Assembly: GCA_024278335.1 (NCBI GenBank)
Contig: JAJRTJ010000003.1
Location: forward strand, 37,297-101,296
Direction of reading: 5' to 3'
DNA from: an archaeon
Lineage (GTDB): Archaea > Nanobdellota > Nanobdellia > Pacearchaeales > GW2011-AR1
Length of the DNA stretch: 64,000 nt
The notes under the pieces are model-generated. The model saw only the letters and a list, made by a program, of their open reading frames with translations, did no database searches and was not told the DNA's origin. Positions 9,138-18,590 of this stretch are shown one piece after another; the first letter of the stretch is position 1; each line of letters opens with the position of its first letter. The translations under genes were made by a program, and so were the position numbers.

Positions 9138-9190
9138 AATATGTTTTTTAGAAGTATAATCTTTATAAAAGAAGAGATTTTGGATATTAT

Positions 9191-10216
9191 ATGGTTGATA
9201 AATCTGATGCTGAAAAAGTTAAAAAAGCTGTCTCTGGGCAAAAAGAGGTGGGAGAAAAAGAAAGTAAAAAAGAGCCGGAGTTAACTGATTTGCCGGGAAT
9301 TGGGCCTGCTGTTGCTGCTAAGCTTGAAGCAGGAGGGATTTTTGATTTAATGAGTCTTGCTGTTACAAGTCCGGCTACTTTGTCAGATGTTGCAGGTATT
9401 GGTGCAGCTGTTGCAAGAAAAGCAATTCAAGCTGCAAGAGACTTGCTTGAATTAGGATTTCAAGACGGCACAGAGTATGCTAAAAAAAGAGCAGATGTTG
9501 CCAACATTACTACTGGGAGCAAGGCTTTTGATGATTTGCTTGGTGGAAAAGGAATTGAAACAAGAGCAATTACTGAAGCTTTTGGAGCTTATGGTTCTGG
9601 AAAGACCCAGCTTGGATTGACTCTTGCTGTAAATGCTCAGCTTCCTGTTGAAAAAGGGGGAGCTTTTGGAAAAACTGTTTTTATTGATACTGAAGGAACT
9701 TTTAGACCTCAAAGAATTAAACAAATTTCAGAAGGAATGGGAGCAAATCCTGAGAAAGTCTTAAAAAACATTCTTGTTGCAAGGGCTTTTAATTCAGACC
9801 ACCAGATGCTTTTGCTGGAAAAAGTTGGAGAGATGATTAAATCTGGAGAGCCAATTAAGCTTTTGATTATTGATTCTTTAACTGCACATTTTAGGGCAGA
9901 ATTTTCTGGCAGAGGTCAGCTTGCAGATAGGCAACAGAAATTAAACAGATATATGCATGATTTAATGAAGCTTGCAGAATCAAATAATCTTGCAGTTTAT
10001 GTAACTAATCAGGTAATGGCAAATCCTGCTCAATTGTTTGGAGATCCAACAACTGCTATTGGAGGAAATATTGTGGGGCATGCTTCTACTTATAGAATTT
10101 ATTTAAGAAGAGGAAAGCAAGGTTCAAGAGTTGCAAAATTAGTTGACAGCCCAAATCTTCCAGATAATGAAACTGTTTTTTGGGTTACAGAAAAAGGAGT
10201 TTGTGATGAAAAATAA
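9191..10216 (+). CDS. radA: RadA recombinase
   Basis: HhH N-terminus, GAYGSGKTQ Walker A. Confidence 0.97.
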   Translation: MVDKSDAEKVKKAVSGQKEVGEKESKKEPELTDLPGIGPAVAAKLEAGGIFDLMSLAVTSPATLSDVAGIGAAVARKAIQAARDLLELGFQDGTEYAKKRADVANITTGSKAFDDLLGGKGIETRAITEAFGAYGSGKTQLGLTLAVNAQLPVEKGGAFGKTVFIDTEGTFRPQRIKQISEGMGANPEKVLKNILVARAFNSDHQMLLLEKVGEMIKSGEPIKLLIIDSLTAHFRAEFSGRGQLADRQQKLNRYMHDLMKLAESNNLAVYVTNQVMANPAQLFGDPTTAIGGNIVGHASTYRIYLRRGKQGSRVAKLVDSPNLPDNETVFWVTEKGVCDEK

Positions 10217-10218
10217 AA

Positions 10219-10752
10219 ATGGGAGGAAGGGAAGTAGATTATTGGTTGGGTTTTTGTGCAAGGGAGAAAGAAAAAAAAGAGAAAAAAATAGTGAATTGGG
10301 GAGAGGAGCATGGTGCAGGGATTGAAGAAACTGCTCAAAGAGTAGAAAGAAAAGATTGGTGTGGGGGAACAGAAGTTGAAGGATATATCTTGGATAAAGA
10401 AATAATTAAAGATAAAAGGGAGGGTTTATCGGGAATTTTTGATAAAATTGGCGATTATTTTGTTGCCGGAGCTTTTAGAGTTTTTGTTTTGCCTATTGCT
10501 ATTGCAGGCGGATTAATAGAAAAATCTGAAAGGGTAATGAACGGGTTCTTTGGCTACACCTCTCCTCACAGGCACATTAGCATAAGACAGGCTAAGAAAT
10601 ATTTGAGAGAGGAATATAATTTTTATCTTGATAAAGAAACGGGGGCGGGTTTTTTTGCTGACCCCTCTCAAACAAAAGTTGGAAGAAAAATTTCTTCTTG
10701 TTCTGGTTGTGCAGAAGTTTATGATAATGTAAAAAAAGAAAGGGCAAACTAG
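10219..10752 (+). CDS. Hypothetical protein
   Basis: ORF immediately downstream of radA. Confidence 0.5.
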   Translation: MGGREVDYWLGFCAREKEKKEKKIVNWGEEHGAGIEETAQRVERKDWCGGTEVEGYILDKEIIKDKREGLSGIFDKIGDYFVAGAFRVFVLPIAIAGGLIEKSERVMNGFFGYTSPHRHISIRQAKKYLREEYNFYLDKETGAGFFADPSQTKVGRKISSCSGCAEVYDNVKKERAN

Positions 10753-10758
10753 CAGGTT

Positions 10759-11277
10759 TTATTTTTTATTTATTTCTTCAATAATGTCTTCAGAGCCCTC
10801 ATTAACTTGTTCAAATTCTTTTAATGCAAGTTCTTCTGGTTTAAACCAAAGGGCGATTTCTTTTTCAGCATTTTCTGGAGAATCAGAGCAGTGCATGACG
10901 TTTTCCATTACATTTGTTTTGCTGTTTATTCTTCCATATTTTCCTCTTATTGATGTTGGGTCTGCTTTTTCAGGATTTGTCTCTCCTGCAAGTTTTCTTA
11001 CCTTTTGAATTGCATTTTCTCCTGCATAAACAAGAGCCAAAACCCTTGGAGTATTGTGGTGCTTGCCAGTTATATAATCCATTACTGCTTTAAAAATCTC
11101 TGGCTTTTTCTTTTTTAATTCTGCATAGTGTTTTTCTGCAAGGGTTTTTTCTACATTAACAACTTTTGCTGCGACAATTTTAAGCTCTGTTTCAGAAAGT
11201 TTAGTAATTATGTTTCCTGTTAAGCTTTTAACTAATCCGTCTGGCTTAATTAATACAAGTGTTTTTTCGCATTTCAT
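10759..11277 (-). CDS. ndk: Nucleoside diphosphate kinase
   Basis: TLVLIKPDG, NVMHCSDSPENAEKEIALWF. Confidence 0.92.
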   Translation of the reverse strand: MKCEKTLVLIKPDGLVKSLTGNIITKLSETELKIVAAKVVNVEKTLAEKHYAELKKKKPEIFKAVMDYITGKHHNTPRVLALVYAGENAIQKVRKLAGETNPEKADPTSIRGKYGRINSKTNVMENVMHCSDSPENAEKEIALWFKPEELALKEFEQVNEGSEDIIEEINKK

Positions 11278-11367
11278 ATTTTTGCAAATTTTTAAGGGTT
11301 TAAAAGATTATTGTTTCTTGCTTTACTAAAGGTTTTTAATTTATCCTTTTCTTTTGTTTTTATGGTC

Positions 11368-12624
11368 AATAGGGATTGGATGATTGCAGATTTACATATT
11401 CACTCAAGGTTTTCAAGGGCTTGCAGTAAAGAATTAAATATACCTAATTTAGTAAAATGGGCGAGAATAAAGGGACTTGGGATTTTGGGAACGGGAGATT
11501 TTACTCATCCTGTTTGGATAGAGGAGCTAAAGGAGAATTTAAAGAATAATGAAAAAGGAATTTATTTTTATGAAGATGCAAAAGGAAGGTTTCCATTCAT
11601 TCTTTCTGGAGAGATTTCTTTAATTTATACTGAAAAAGAGAAAGGAAGAAGGGTGCATCTTGTTTTGCTTGTTCCAAGTATTGAAACAGCAGAAAAAATT
11701 AATTCTTATCTGGATGCTAAGGGAAGAAGAGATTATGATGGAAGGCCTATTTTTAAAATTTCTTTAGAAGATTTTACTCAAGACATGATGCAGATTTCAA
11801 GAGCAATTGAAATAATTCCTGCACACATTTGGACTCCTTGGTTTGGGGTGCTTGGAAGCAAGGGAGGATATGATTCTCTGACAGAAGCGTTTGGAAAGCA
11901 AGTTGAAAACATTCATGCAATTGAAACAGGAATTTCAAGTAATCCTGAAATGAACTGGAGAATTAGGGATTTGGATAATAAAGCGATTGTTAGTTTTTCA
12001 GATTCTCATAGTTTTTGGCCTTGGAGGCTTGGCAGAGAAGCAACTATTTTTAAAAAAACAGATTCTTATTTTGAAATTATTGAGCAGATTAGAAAAAAGA
12101 GTTTTATTGGAACTATTGAAACAGACCCTGCTTATGGGAAATATCATTGGGATGGCCACCGGCTTTGCAGTTTTTCATGTAGTCCAGAAAAAACAAAAGA
12201 ATTAAACAATATTTGTCCAAAATGCAAGAATCCTTTGACTATTGGGGTGGAGGCAAGGGTTGTGGAACTTGCAGAAAAAACAAGACCAGAAGGATTTTAT
12301 CCTGAACAAGCGAAAAAATTTTATTCTTTGCTTCCTTTGCATGAATTAATCTCTTTTTGGAAAAAAAGCGGAGTAAACAGCAAAGGAGTCTGGGATGTTT
12401 TTAATCTTTTAATTAAAAATTTTGAAAATGAATTTAATGTTTTATTAGATGTTCCAGAACAAGAACTCGCAAAAATTCTTGAAGCAAGTTTGGCTGATTT
12501 GATTGTTAAAAATCGCGAAGGAAAAATAAAAATCAAACCCGGCTATGACGGAGTTTATGGCGAGGTTGAGTTGGAAGATATTGAAGAAAAAAATGACAAG
12601 TCTGGGCAAATGACTTTAATTTGA
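11368..12624 (+). CDS. Endonuclease Q (PHP-type)
   Basis: DLHIHSRFSRACS...GTGDFTHP...IPAHIWTPWFGVLGSKGGYDS...SFSDSHS. Confidence 0.85.
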   Translation, partial: NRDWMIADLHIHSRFSRACSKELNIPNLVKWARIKGLGILGTGDFTHPVWIEELKENLKNNEKGIYFYEDAKGRFPFILSGEISLIYTEKEKGRRVHLVLLVPSIETAEKINSYLDAKGRRDYDGRPIFKISLEDFTQDMMQISRAIEIIPAHIWTPWFGVLGSKGGYDSLTEAFGKQVENIHAIETGISSNPEMNWRIRDLDNKAIVSFSDSHSFWPWRLGREATIFKKTDSYFEIIEQIRKKSFIGTIETDPAYGKYHWDGHRLCSFSCSPEKTKELNNICPKCKNPLTIGVEARVVELAEKTRPEGFYPEQAKKFYSLLPLHELISFWKKSGVNSKGVWDVFNLLIKNFENEFNVLLDVPEQELAKILEASLADLIVKNREGKIKIKPGYDGVYGEVELEDIEEKNDKSGQMTLI

Positions 12625-12747
12625 TTTTGGAGCATCCCTGATTTTTATGAATTTGTAATGTGCGTCTTTTAGTTTTTTATTGGGTTGTTTTTTTATTGTG
12701 TAAACTTTTTCTCCTTTAGAATTGATGAAGTATTTTAGTTTAGTCAT
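12616..12747 (-). CDS. Small Nop10-like protein (43 aa), absent from the ORF track
   Basis: MTKLKYFINSKGEKVYTIKKQPNKKLKDAHYKFIKIRDAPKSN resembles the Nop10 N-terminus (YY.N..G.RVYTLKK..SAHP.RFSPDDK). Confidence 0.45.
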   Translation of the reverse strand: MTKLKYFINSKGEKVYTIKKQPNKKLKDAHYKFIKIRDAPKSN

Positions 12748-12781
12748 TTTTATATTAATTAAAATTCTTGGATATTGAAGA

Positions 12782-13210
12782 TTATTTTAAATTCATTATA
12801 TATTCTTTTAATTGCGGATGAAAAGAGGTTGTGAAATGTTTTTCAAGCTCTTCTGGAGAAACCCATTTTATTTCTTTAAAATCATATCCTGCTTTTTCTT
12901 TCCCCCCTGTTTTTTCACAAAGATAATAAATTAAAAGAAGCTCGTCTTTTTCATTAGGGATTCTTGCAAAAATTGTTCCAAGATTTGCAATTTCCAGTCC
13001 TGTTTCTTCTTTTATTTCCCTTTCCAAGGCCTTTTCTAATGGCTCTCCATATTCTGGTTTTCCTCCAGGAAAAGCCCAAGTCAATTCTTTTATGTGCGGG
13101 TCATTTTCTCTTCTTCCAATTAGAATTTTTCTTTTTTCTGGGTCAAAAATAACTCCCAATAAAACAACTGTAAAAACTCCTTTTTTATAATTTTTTTTAA
13201 TTGTTTCCAT
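12782..13210 (-). CDS. NUDIX hydrolase
   Basis: GGKPEYGEPLEKALEREIKEETGL Nudix box. Confidence 0.93.
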   Translation of the reverse strand: METIKKNYKKGVFTVVLLGVIFDPEKRKILIGRRENDPHIKELTWAFPGGKPEYGEPLEKALEREIKEETGLEIANLGTIFARIPNEKDELLLIYYLCEKTGGKEKAGYDFKEIKWVSPEELEKHFTTSFHPQLKEYIMNLK

Positions 13211-13288
13211 ATAATAATGTTTTTGGCAGGTTTTTTAAGCTTTTGGGAATTTTATTTGTATGTAAAAGAACAATTATTTGGCGATGCC

Positions 13289-13996
13289 TTATTCTTGTTT
13301 AAGGGAAATTTCAATATTTTTGCCTTTTGATTGTTTTTTTAATTTTTCTACAATATTTTGGATTTTATTATCTGCTTGTTTTAAATTATCTCCTGCAACC
13401 TTTATTGAATATTTTCCTGCACTAAGGTATTTGATTTCTGCTTCTTTTATTGAAGACAAGAGGTCTTTTATTATTTCTATTCCATTTGGTTCAAGAGAAC
13501 TTATTCTTAATTCTTTTTTTATTTCTGCTTTTTTTGTTTTTTGAGAGTTAAGTATGTTTAAGATTTTTTCAGCATCAGATTTATCAACAATTTTTTTCAG
13601 ATTTTCTGGATTTTTCTTTGTTTCTTCAAGAAATTCATATAAAGGCATTTCTTCTTCTACTTTTTGTATAGCTTGTTTTGCTTTCTCTTCTCCTAAAATT
13701 GTTTTGAGAATGCTTGTGTAGCTTTTTTCCTGTTTTGCCTGCTCTAATCTTTCTTTTTTTTCTTTAAGAGTGACTCTTCTTAAAGAAAGTTCTATGTTTT
13801 TTCCATAAATTCTCAAAACTTTGCAGACAATTTTCTTTTTTGGAACTACATATTCTCGTAAATTCCTGATTCTTCCTGGAGCAATTTCACTTACAACAAT
13901 ACTTCCTTCTCCATTTCCTTCAATTGTTACAAAAACTGTTGTTCCAACTATTTTTTCAACAGTGCAAAGAACAATGTCTCCTTCTTGCAATTCCAT
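13289..13996 (-). CDS. eif2a: Translation initiation factor 2 alpha
   Basis: N-terminal S1 domain, alpha-subunit architecture. Confidence 0.75.
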   Translation of the reverse strand: MELQEGDIVLCTVEKIVGTTVFVTIEGNGEGSIVVSEIAPGRIRNLREYVVPKKKIVCKVLRIYGKNIELSLRRVTLKEKKERLEQAKQEKSYTSILKTILGEEKAKQAIQKVEEEMPLYEFLEETKKNPENLKKIVDKSDAEKILNILNSQKTKKAEIKKELRISSLEPNGIEIIKDLLSSIKEAEIKYLSAGKYSIKVAGDNLKQADNKIQNIVEKLKKQSKGKNIEISLKQE

Positions 13997-14040
13997 AAAA
14001 TAGCAAGAAAAAGTTTACTTAAAAAGGTTTTGAGGCTTGA

Positions 14041-15375
14041 TTAAACTTTTATTGTTTCAACTTCAAAGTTTCTTTTTAAGCACTTTGTGAATATTTCTTC
14101 TTGTTCTTTTGAAATCAAACATCCTGCTGCGTGCTCATGCCCTCCAACCTCCCCTCCTCCGATTTCTTGGATAACTCTGCTAAGAATCTGCCGAACATTT
14201 CTTCCTTTTCCTCCCACATTTCTTGCAGAGATTTTTATCTTGTCTTCTCTATATGCCATTGTTGTGATAACCGTTCCTTGCTCATATGCTGGAGAATTTG
14301 ATAAGATGCTTGCAAGAGTGCCAATAATTGTGTCTTTTATTTGGTCTTTTGCGTTTATTATTACAAATTGTTTTCCTTTAATTTTTGCATTTTCTTTAAT
14401 GTAGTTTAATCCAGATAAAATGTTCTGCCTGTATTTAACATGAATTGATTCTGCTTTTTTTCTTGCTTTTGGGACTTCCATACAAAACATTAATGCAGTG
14501 GAGGGTTCATCCATTCTTGAGCAAGCATTTATCTTTGCACTCAATTCCCTTGCATCTTCAAGTTTGTTGAATTGTTTAATTAAGAAAATATCTCCAATCA
14601 GCTCTTCATTTTTTGAAGTTCTTAACATGATTGCAGTAACTATTTTTGACATTTCTTCTGGAGTTAGTTCAAGGATGCTTTTGTATTTTCCATTTTTTGG
14701 GGTTAATCCGCACTCTCTTAAAAGCTCCAAGACTCCTTTGACATCTCCAGTTACTCCCGGGATATAGGGATTTGAGGAATATTCAAGTGTTCTGTTAATT
14801 GGCCTTGTTGAGGGGTAAATTAAAATTCCTTTTTTTCTTTTTATTTCCCCATCATTTAAAATGTCATGATTTAATTTATCAATTTCTTTTTCTAATAAGT
14901 CTCCCACCATTCCAAGAACTGCGAATTTTGCAAATTCTTTGTTTGAAGCATTCAATTGCTTTGCAAAAAGATAGGTTAGTCCTGAAGAGCTTATTTTTTG
15001 TTTTTGGTCTAATTCTGGGTTTATCATGTTTATTTTTCCTATTTTTTTGTCTGGAAGTTCGTGGTGGTCTATAATAAAAATGTCTGGCGTGTTTAGTTCC
15101 CGGAGTTCTTTTAAACTTCCTGAAGCCAAATCTAAAAAAAGAATCAGTTTGTTTTTTGGAAGAGTTTTTATAAATTCTTTTTCAAGACTTTTTAAGATTT
15201 TTACACTAAATTTTATTTTTTCTTTTTTTAGTGCCTTTATTGCAATACTTGCTGAAGAAATCCCGTCTGTATCAAAATGACTTATTATCAGGATTTCTTT
15301 TTTTTGCAGTGCTTGAACAAATTTTTCTGTAAACGACACTACTTGCTCTTCTAAATTGTTCCCCCTTTTTTCCAT
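14041..15375 (-). CDS. DHH-family nuclease (GAN/RecJ-like)
   Basis: SHFDTDGISS, IDHHE, GGGEVGGHEHAAG. Confidence 0.85.
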   Translation of the reverse strand: MEKRGNNLEEQVVSFTEKFVQALQKKEILIISHFDTDGISSASIAIKALKKEKIKFSVKILKSLEKEFIKTLPKNKLILFLDLASGSLKELRELNTPDIFIIDHHELPDKKIGKINMINPELDQKQKISSSGLTYLFAKQLNASNKEFAKFAVLGMVGDLLEKEIDKLNHDILNDGEIKRKKGILIYPSTRPINRTLEYSSNPYIPGVTGDVKGVLELLRECGLTPKNGKYKSILELTPEEMSKIVTAIMLRTSKNEELIGDIFLIKQFNKLEDARELSAKINACSRMDEPSTALMFCMEVPKARKKAESIHVKYRQNILSGLNYIKENAKIKGKQFVIINAKDQIKDTIIGTLASILSNSPAYEQGTVITTMAYREDKIKISARNVGGKGRNVRQILSRVIQEIGGGEVGGHEHAAGCLISKEQEEIFTKCLKRNFEVETIKV

Positions 15376-15389
15376 AGTAGAATTTGGAT

Positions 15390-15716
15390 TTATTCTGCCT
15401 TGTGATAAATCTTAAGCTTTCTTAAATGCGAGAAAATCCTGTCCCGCTCTCTCATTGCTCTTTTATCTTGCTTGTTTTTTTCAAAATGTGCAGTAATTCT
15501 TGATAATTTTGCTTCAACGTTCTTTAAATCGGGGTTTATATAAAGCCCTTTTTCTTTTAGAATTTGAGAGATTTTTTTATTAAATTCTTTTGGATGTATT
15601 CTTTTTTGTCTCAAACTTTCTCCGATTTTTTCTGCAGTTAATCCTTCTTTTGCTAACTTTAAGACTTCTTTCTCATATTCTGCTTGTGTCGGTTTTTTTG
15701 TCTTTTCTTCTGCCAT
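15390..15716 (-). CDS. rps15: Ribosomal protein uS15
   Basis: S13e/S15 C-terminus LSRITAHFEKNKQDKRAMRERDRIFSHLRKLKIYHK. Confidence 0.8.
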   Translation of the reverse strand: MAEEKTKKPTQAEYEKEVLKLAKEGLTAEKIGESLRQKRIHPKEFNKKISQILKEKGLYINPDLKNVEAKLSRITAHFEKNKQDKRAMRERDRIFSHLRKLKIYHKAE

Positions 15717-15834
15717 GTTAATTTGTTGTAAAGTTGTCTTTTAAATCTTACGTCTGGCTTGTTTTTTAATACTTTGTATTGGATTTTGGTAGTTACAAGG
15801 AAAGGTATTTAAATTTGGTTTATGTTTTTTAAGT

Positions 15835-16632
15835 ATGGGCAAAATAATTGGGGTGGTTAGTTTAAAAGGCGGTGTTGGAAAGACCTCTACTGTTGTTGAG
15901 CTGGGGTATGCTATTGCAAGTTTTGGGAAAAAAGTTTTGTTAGTAGATGGAAATTTATCTGCTCCAAATCTCGGACTGTATTTTAATGTTCTTGAGCCAG
16001 AAATTACTCTGCATCATGTTTTAGCAAGAAAAGCACATCCTTCTGATGCAGTTTATGAGTTAGATAAAAACATTGACATTATGCCTGCTTCTCTTTTTTT
16101 TAGAGGAGAATTTAATTCTTTAAAATTAAAAGAAAAATTAAGGCTATTAAGAAGAAAATATGATTATATTCTGCTTGATTCTTCCCCCTCTTTAAATGAA
16201 GAAACCCTTGCAGTTATGCTTGCTTCAGATATAATTTTGGTTGTGACAACTCCAGACCATGTTACTCTTGGGACAACGATTAAAGCAGTAAAAAAAGCCA
16301 GGCAAAGAGGTGCTCCGATTAAGGGAATTGTTTTAAATAAGGTTCATGATAAGGATTTTGAATTGTCTTTGTCTGATATAGAAAATGTTTTAGGAATTCC
16401 TGTTTTGGCAGTTATAAGATATAATCTTGATTTGCTTAAATCCCTTTCTGAATTTAATTCTTTAGTTAATACTAAACCAAAAGTAAAAGAGAGCCATGAA
16501 TATAAAATTCTCGCAGCAACATTAATTGGAGAAAAATACAAGAAGCCATTCAGCTTAAAGAAGTTTTTTTCTATTGCTCCCAAGAAAGAAGAGATTAATA
16601 GAACAATTTATTATGAACAGGTTTTTGGGTAA
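15835..16632 (+). CDS. MinD/ParA-family ATPase
   Basis: KGGVGKTST deviant Walker A. Confidence 0.9.
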   Translation: MGKIIGVVSLKGGVGKTSTVVELGYAIASFGKKVLLVDGNLSAPNLGLYFNVLEPEITLHHVLARKAHPSDAVYELDKNIDIMPASLFFRGEFNSLKLKEKLRLLRRKYDYILLDSSPSLNEETLAVMLASDIILVVTTPDHVTLGTTIKAVKKARQRGAPIKGIVLNKVHDKDFELSLSDIENVLGIPVLAVIRYNLDLLKSLSEFNSLVNTKPKVKESHEYKILAATLIGEKYKKPFSLKKFFSIAPKKEEINRTIYYEQVFG

Positions 16633-16672
16633 TTAGATAGTTTTAAAAATAATTTGAATTTTTCTTTATTAA

Positions 16673-16745
16673 AGCCCTGTAGTATAGCGGTCAAATATCC
16701 TGCCCTTTGGAGGCAGTGACCCAGGTTCGAATCCTGGCAGGGCTA
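16673..16745 (+). tRNA. tRNA-Gln(TTG)
   Basis: cloverleaf; anticodon arm CTGCC-CTTTGGA-GGCAG; no CCA encoded. Confidence 0.92.
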
Positions 16746-16783
16746 TTTCATAACATATATAAAGCTTTTTTCTAATTTTTTAT

Positions 16784-17569
16784 ATGGAAAAAGAATCTTA
16801 TCATACTCATACAACTATTTCCGATGGAAAACTTTCTCCAAGAGAGTTAATTGAATTTGCCATTAAAAAAGGGTTTAAAACCCTTGCAATAACTGATCAT
16901 TACTCCCGCCCACCAAAAGTAGATGCATCTGGGTGGAGTAGCGGGTTTTATACGGAAAGTCATTATCTTCAATTAAAAAAATTAAAAAAAGAGTATAAAG
17001 ATAAAATCTGCATTTTAATTGGGGCAGAATTTGAGTGGTATTCCAGTAAAAAAGGGTGGTTATTCGCAGAAGTTGATAAAAGAGATTATGATATAAAAAT
17101 AATTTCTGTTCATCAAATACCTGTTAATGGAAAATATTATCCAATTAATTATTCTGAAGAAACCTTTGATGAGGTCTTGGATCTTTTAGGCGGGGACATA
17201 AAAAAACTGGTGGTTATTTACTACAACGCTTTAAGAGAAGCAATTAATAGTAAGAAGTTTGATATTGTCGGTCATTTTGATGTAATAAAAAGTCTTAATG
17301 GAAATTCAAAATATTTTTCTGAGAAGGCTGGCTGGTATAGAGAAGAGGTTATCAGGACTTTGAATGTTCTTGGGGAGAGTGGTATGAAAATGGAGATTCA
17401 TTTACAGGGATTTCTTCGGGCCTGCAAGGAACAATGGCCGAGCAAATGGATTATTGAAGAGGCAAGAAAAAGGGGAATCAGGTTTGTTGTTGGAACTGAT
17501 GCTCATGGGAGATTTGATTTGGACTACAATTGCGAAGAAATAGAAAAAATAATTGGGGAAAATGTTTAG
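16784..17569 (+). CDS. PHP-domain phosphoesterase
   Basis: YHTHTTISDG, VGTDAHG. Confidence 0.8.
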   Translation: MEKESYHTHTTISDGKLSPRELIEFAIKKGFKTLAITDHYSRPPKVDASGWSSGFYTESHYLQLKKLKKEYKDKICILIGAEFEWYSSKKGWLFAEVDKRDYDIKIISVHQIPVNGKYYPINYSEETFDEVLDLLGGDIKKLVVIYYNALREAINSKKFDIVGHFDVIKSLNGNSKYFSEKAGWYREEVIRTLNVLGESGMKMEIHLQGFLRACKEQWPSKWIIEEARKRGIRFVVGTDAHGRFDLDYNCEEIEKIIGENV

Positions 17570-17577
17570 GGTTTTGT

Positions 17578-18267
17578 TTAATGCTTATACTTCCCTCTTC
17601 TTTCTACAATCTTTAATCTTTCTAAAACTTTCTTTGCTTCTGTTGGCTCAATAGAAAGATATCCTTTTTCAAATTCTTTGAAAAGTTCCTGCCAGTTTTG
17701 AAAATGTTTTGCTTCAAGTGCTTGTTTTAGTAAATGAATGTCTACTGCCTTGTTTTCATATTTTCCATTTTGAAATCCAAGTCCGAAATCTATGAAATAA
17801 AGGGAACCAAAGTTTCCCTTTATCAAACCCTCCTTTGAATTAGGGTCATGCCTGATAACTTTATCTTCTACCCAAATCATATTGCTTGTCGTTAAATCTC
17901 CGTGAATGATATTTGCTTGATGAAGTTTTGAAACAGATTCTCCAATTTGTTTTAAGATTTGTTTTTGTTTGTTTAACTCAATGTTATTTAATTCTTGGGA
18001 AAGTTTCTTTCCTTTGATAAAATCCATTTTAATTTTGGCTTCTTGTTCAAAAATTTCTTGAACTTTTGGAGCAGGGATTATTTTTCTTGCTTTTTCTAAA
18101 ATTTTTGCTTCTGCTCTTGTTCTTCTTGTTCTGATTTTTGAATCTATTTCTGAAAGCCGATATGATTTTGGAATTCTTTTTTTGAGAATAAAATTATCTT
18201 GCTGTTCAATTATTGCTTCTGCTCCTTGTGCGAGAATCTTGGTTTTGAGTTTCATCTTTGACTCCAA
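17578..18267 (-). CDS. bud32: Bud32 (KEOPS) kinase
   Basis: IIHGDLTTSNMIW, YFIDFGLG. Confidence 0.9.
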   Translation of the reverse strand: MESKMKLKTKILAQGAEAIIEQQDNFILKKRIPKSYRLSEIDSKIRTRRTRAEAKILEKARKIIPAPKVQEIFEQEAKIKMDFIKGKKLSQELNNIELNKQKQILKQIGESVSKLHQANIIHGDLTTSNMIWVEDKVIRHDPNSKEGLIKGNFGSLYFIDFGLGFQNGKYENKAVDIHLLKQALEAKHFQNWQELFKEFEKGYLSIEPTEAKKVLERLKIVERRGKYKH

Positions 18268-18587
18268 ATTTCAGTTAGATATAAGTCGTGGGTTAATCCT
18301 CCCTGAGTTACTGGAGATTTATATTTACATATTTCATAGGCCCTAGAATTAAATTTAAGTTGTATGCCTTCCATTTCTTCCCATGATTCTGCTGTTTTTG
18401 GAATCGGAGTTTCAACCAATAATTCTGATTGCTTTGGGACAAAAACCAATTCACCTTTTTTCTCTGGAATTACTTCTCCTTCATGAGCAAGAGGTGCTTT
18501 TATTGTAGTTCCCCTTTTGGCTTCTTCTACTTCTTCCATTGTAACCATCCAATATAAATCTCCATTATTACAAGTATTTGGCTCCAT
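18252..18587 (-). CDS. Hypothetical protein
   Basis: ORF overlapping bud32. Confidence 0.5.
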   Translation of the reverse strand: MEPNTCNNGDLYWMVTMEEVEEAKRGTTIKAPLAHEGEVIPEKKGELVFVPKQSELLVETPIPKTAESWEEMEGIQLKFNSRAYEICKYKSPVTQGGLTHDLYLTEIWSQR

Positions 18588-18590
18588 TTT

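Noticed and set aside
13278-13544. ORF opposite aIF2alpha
   Set aside because: Antisense to a well-supported gene; low-complexity hydrophobic translation.
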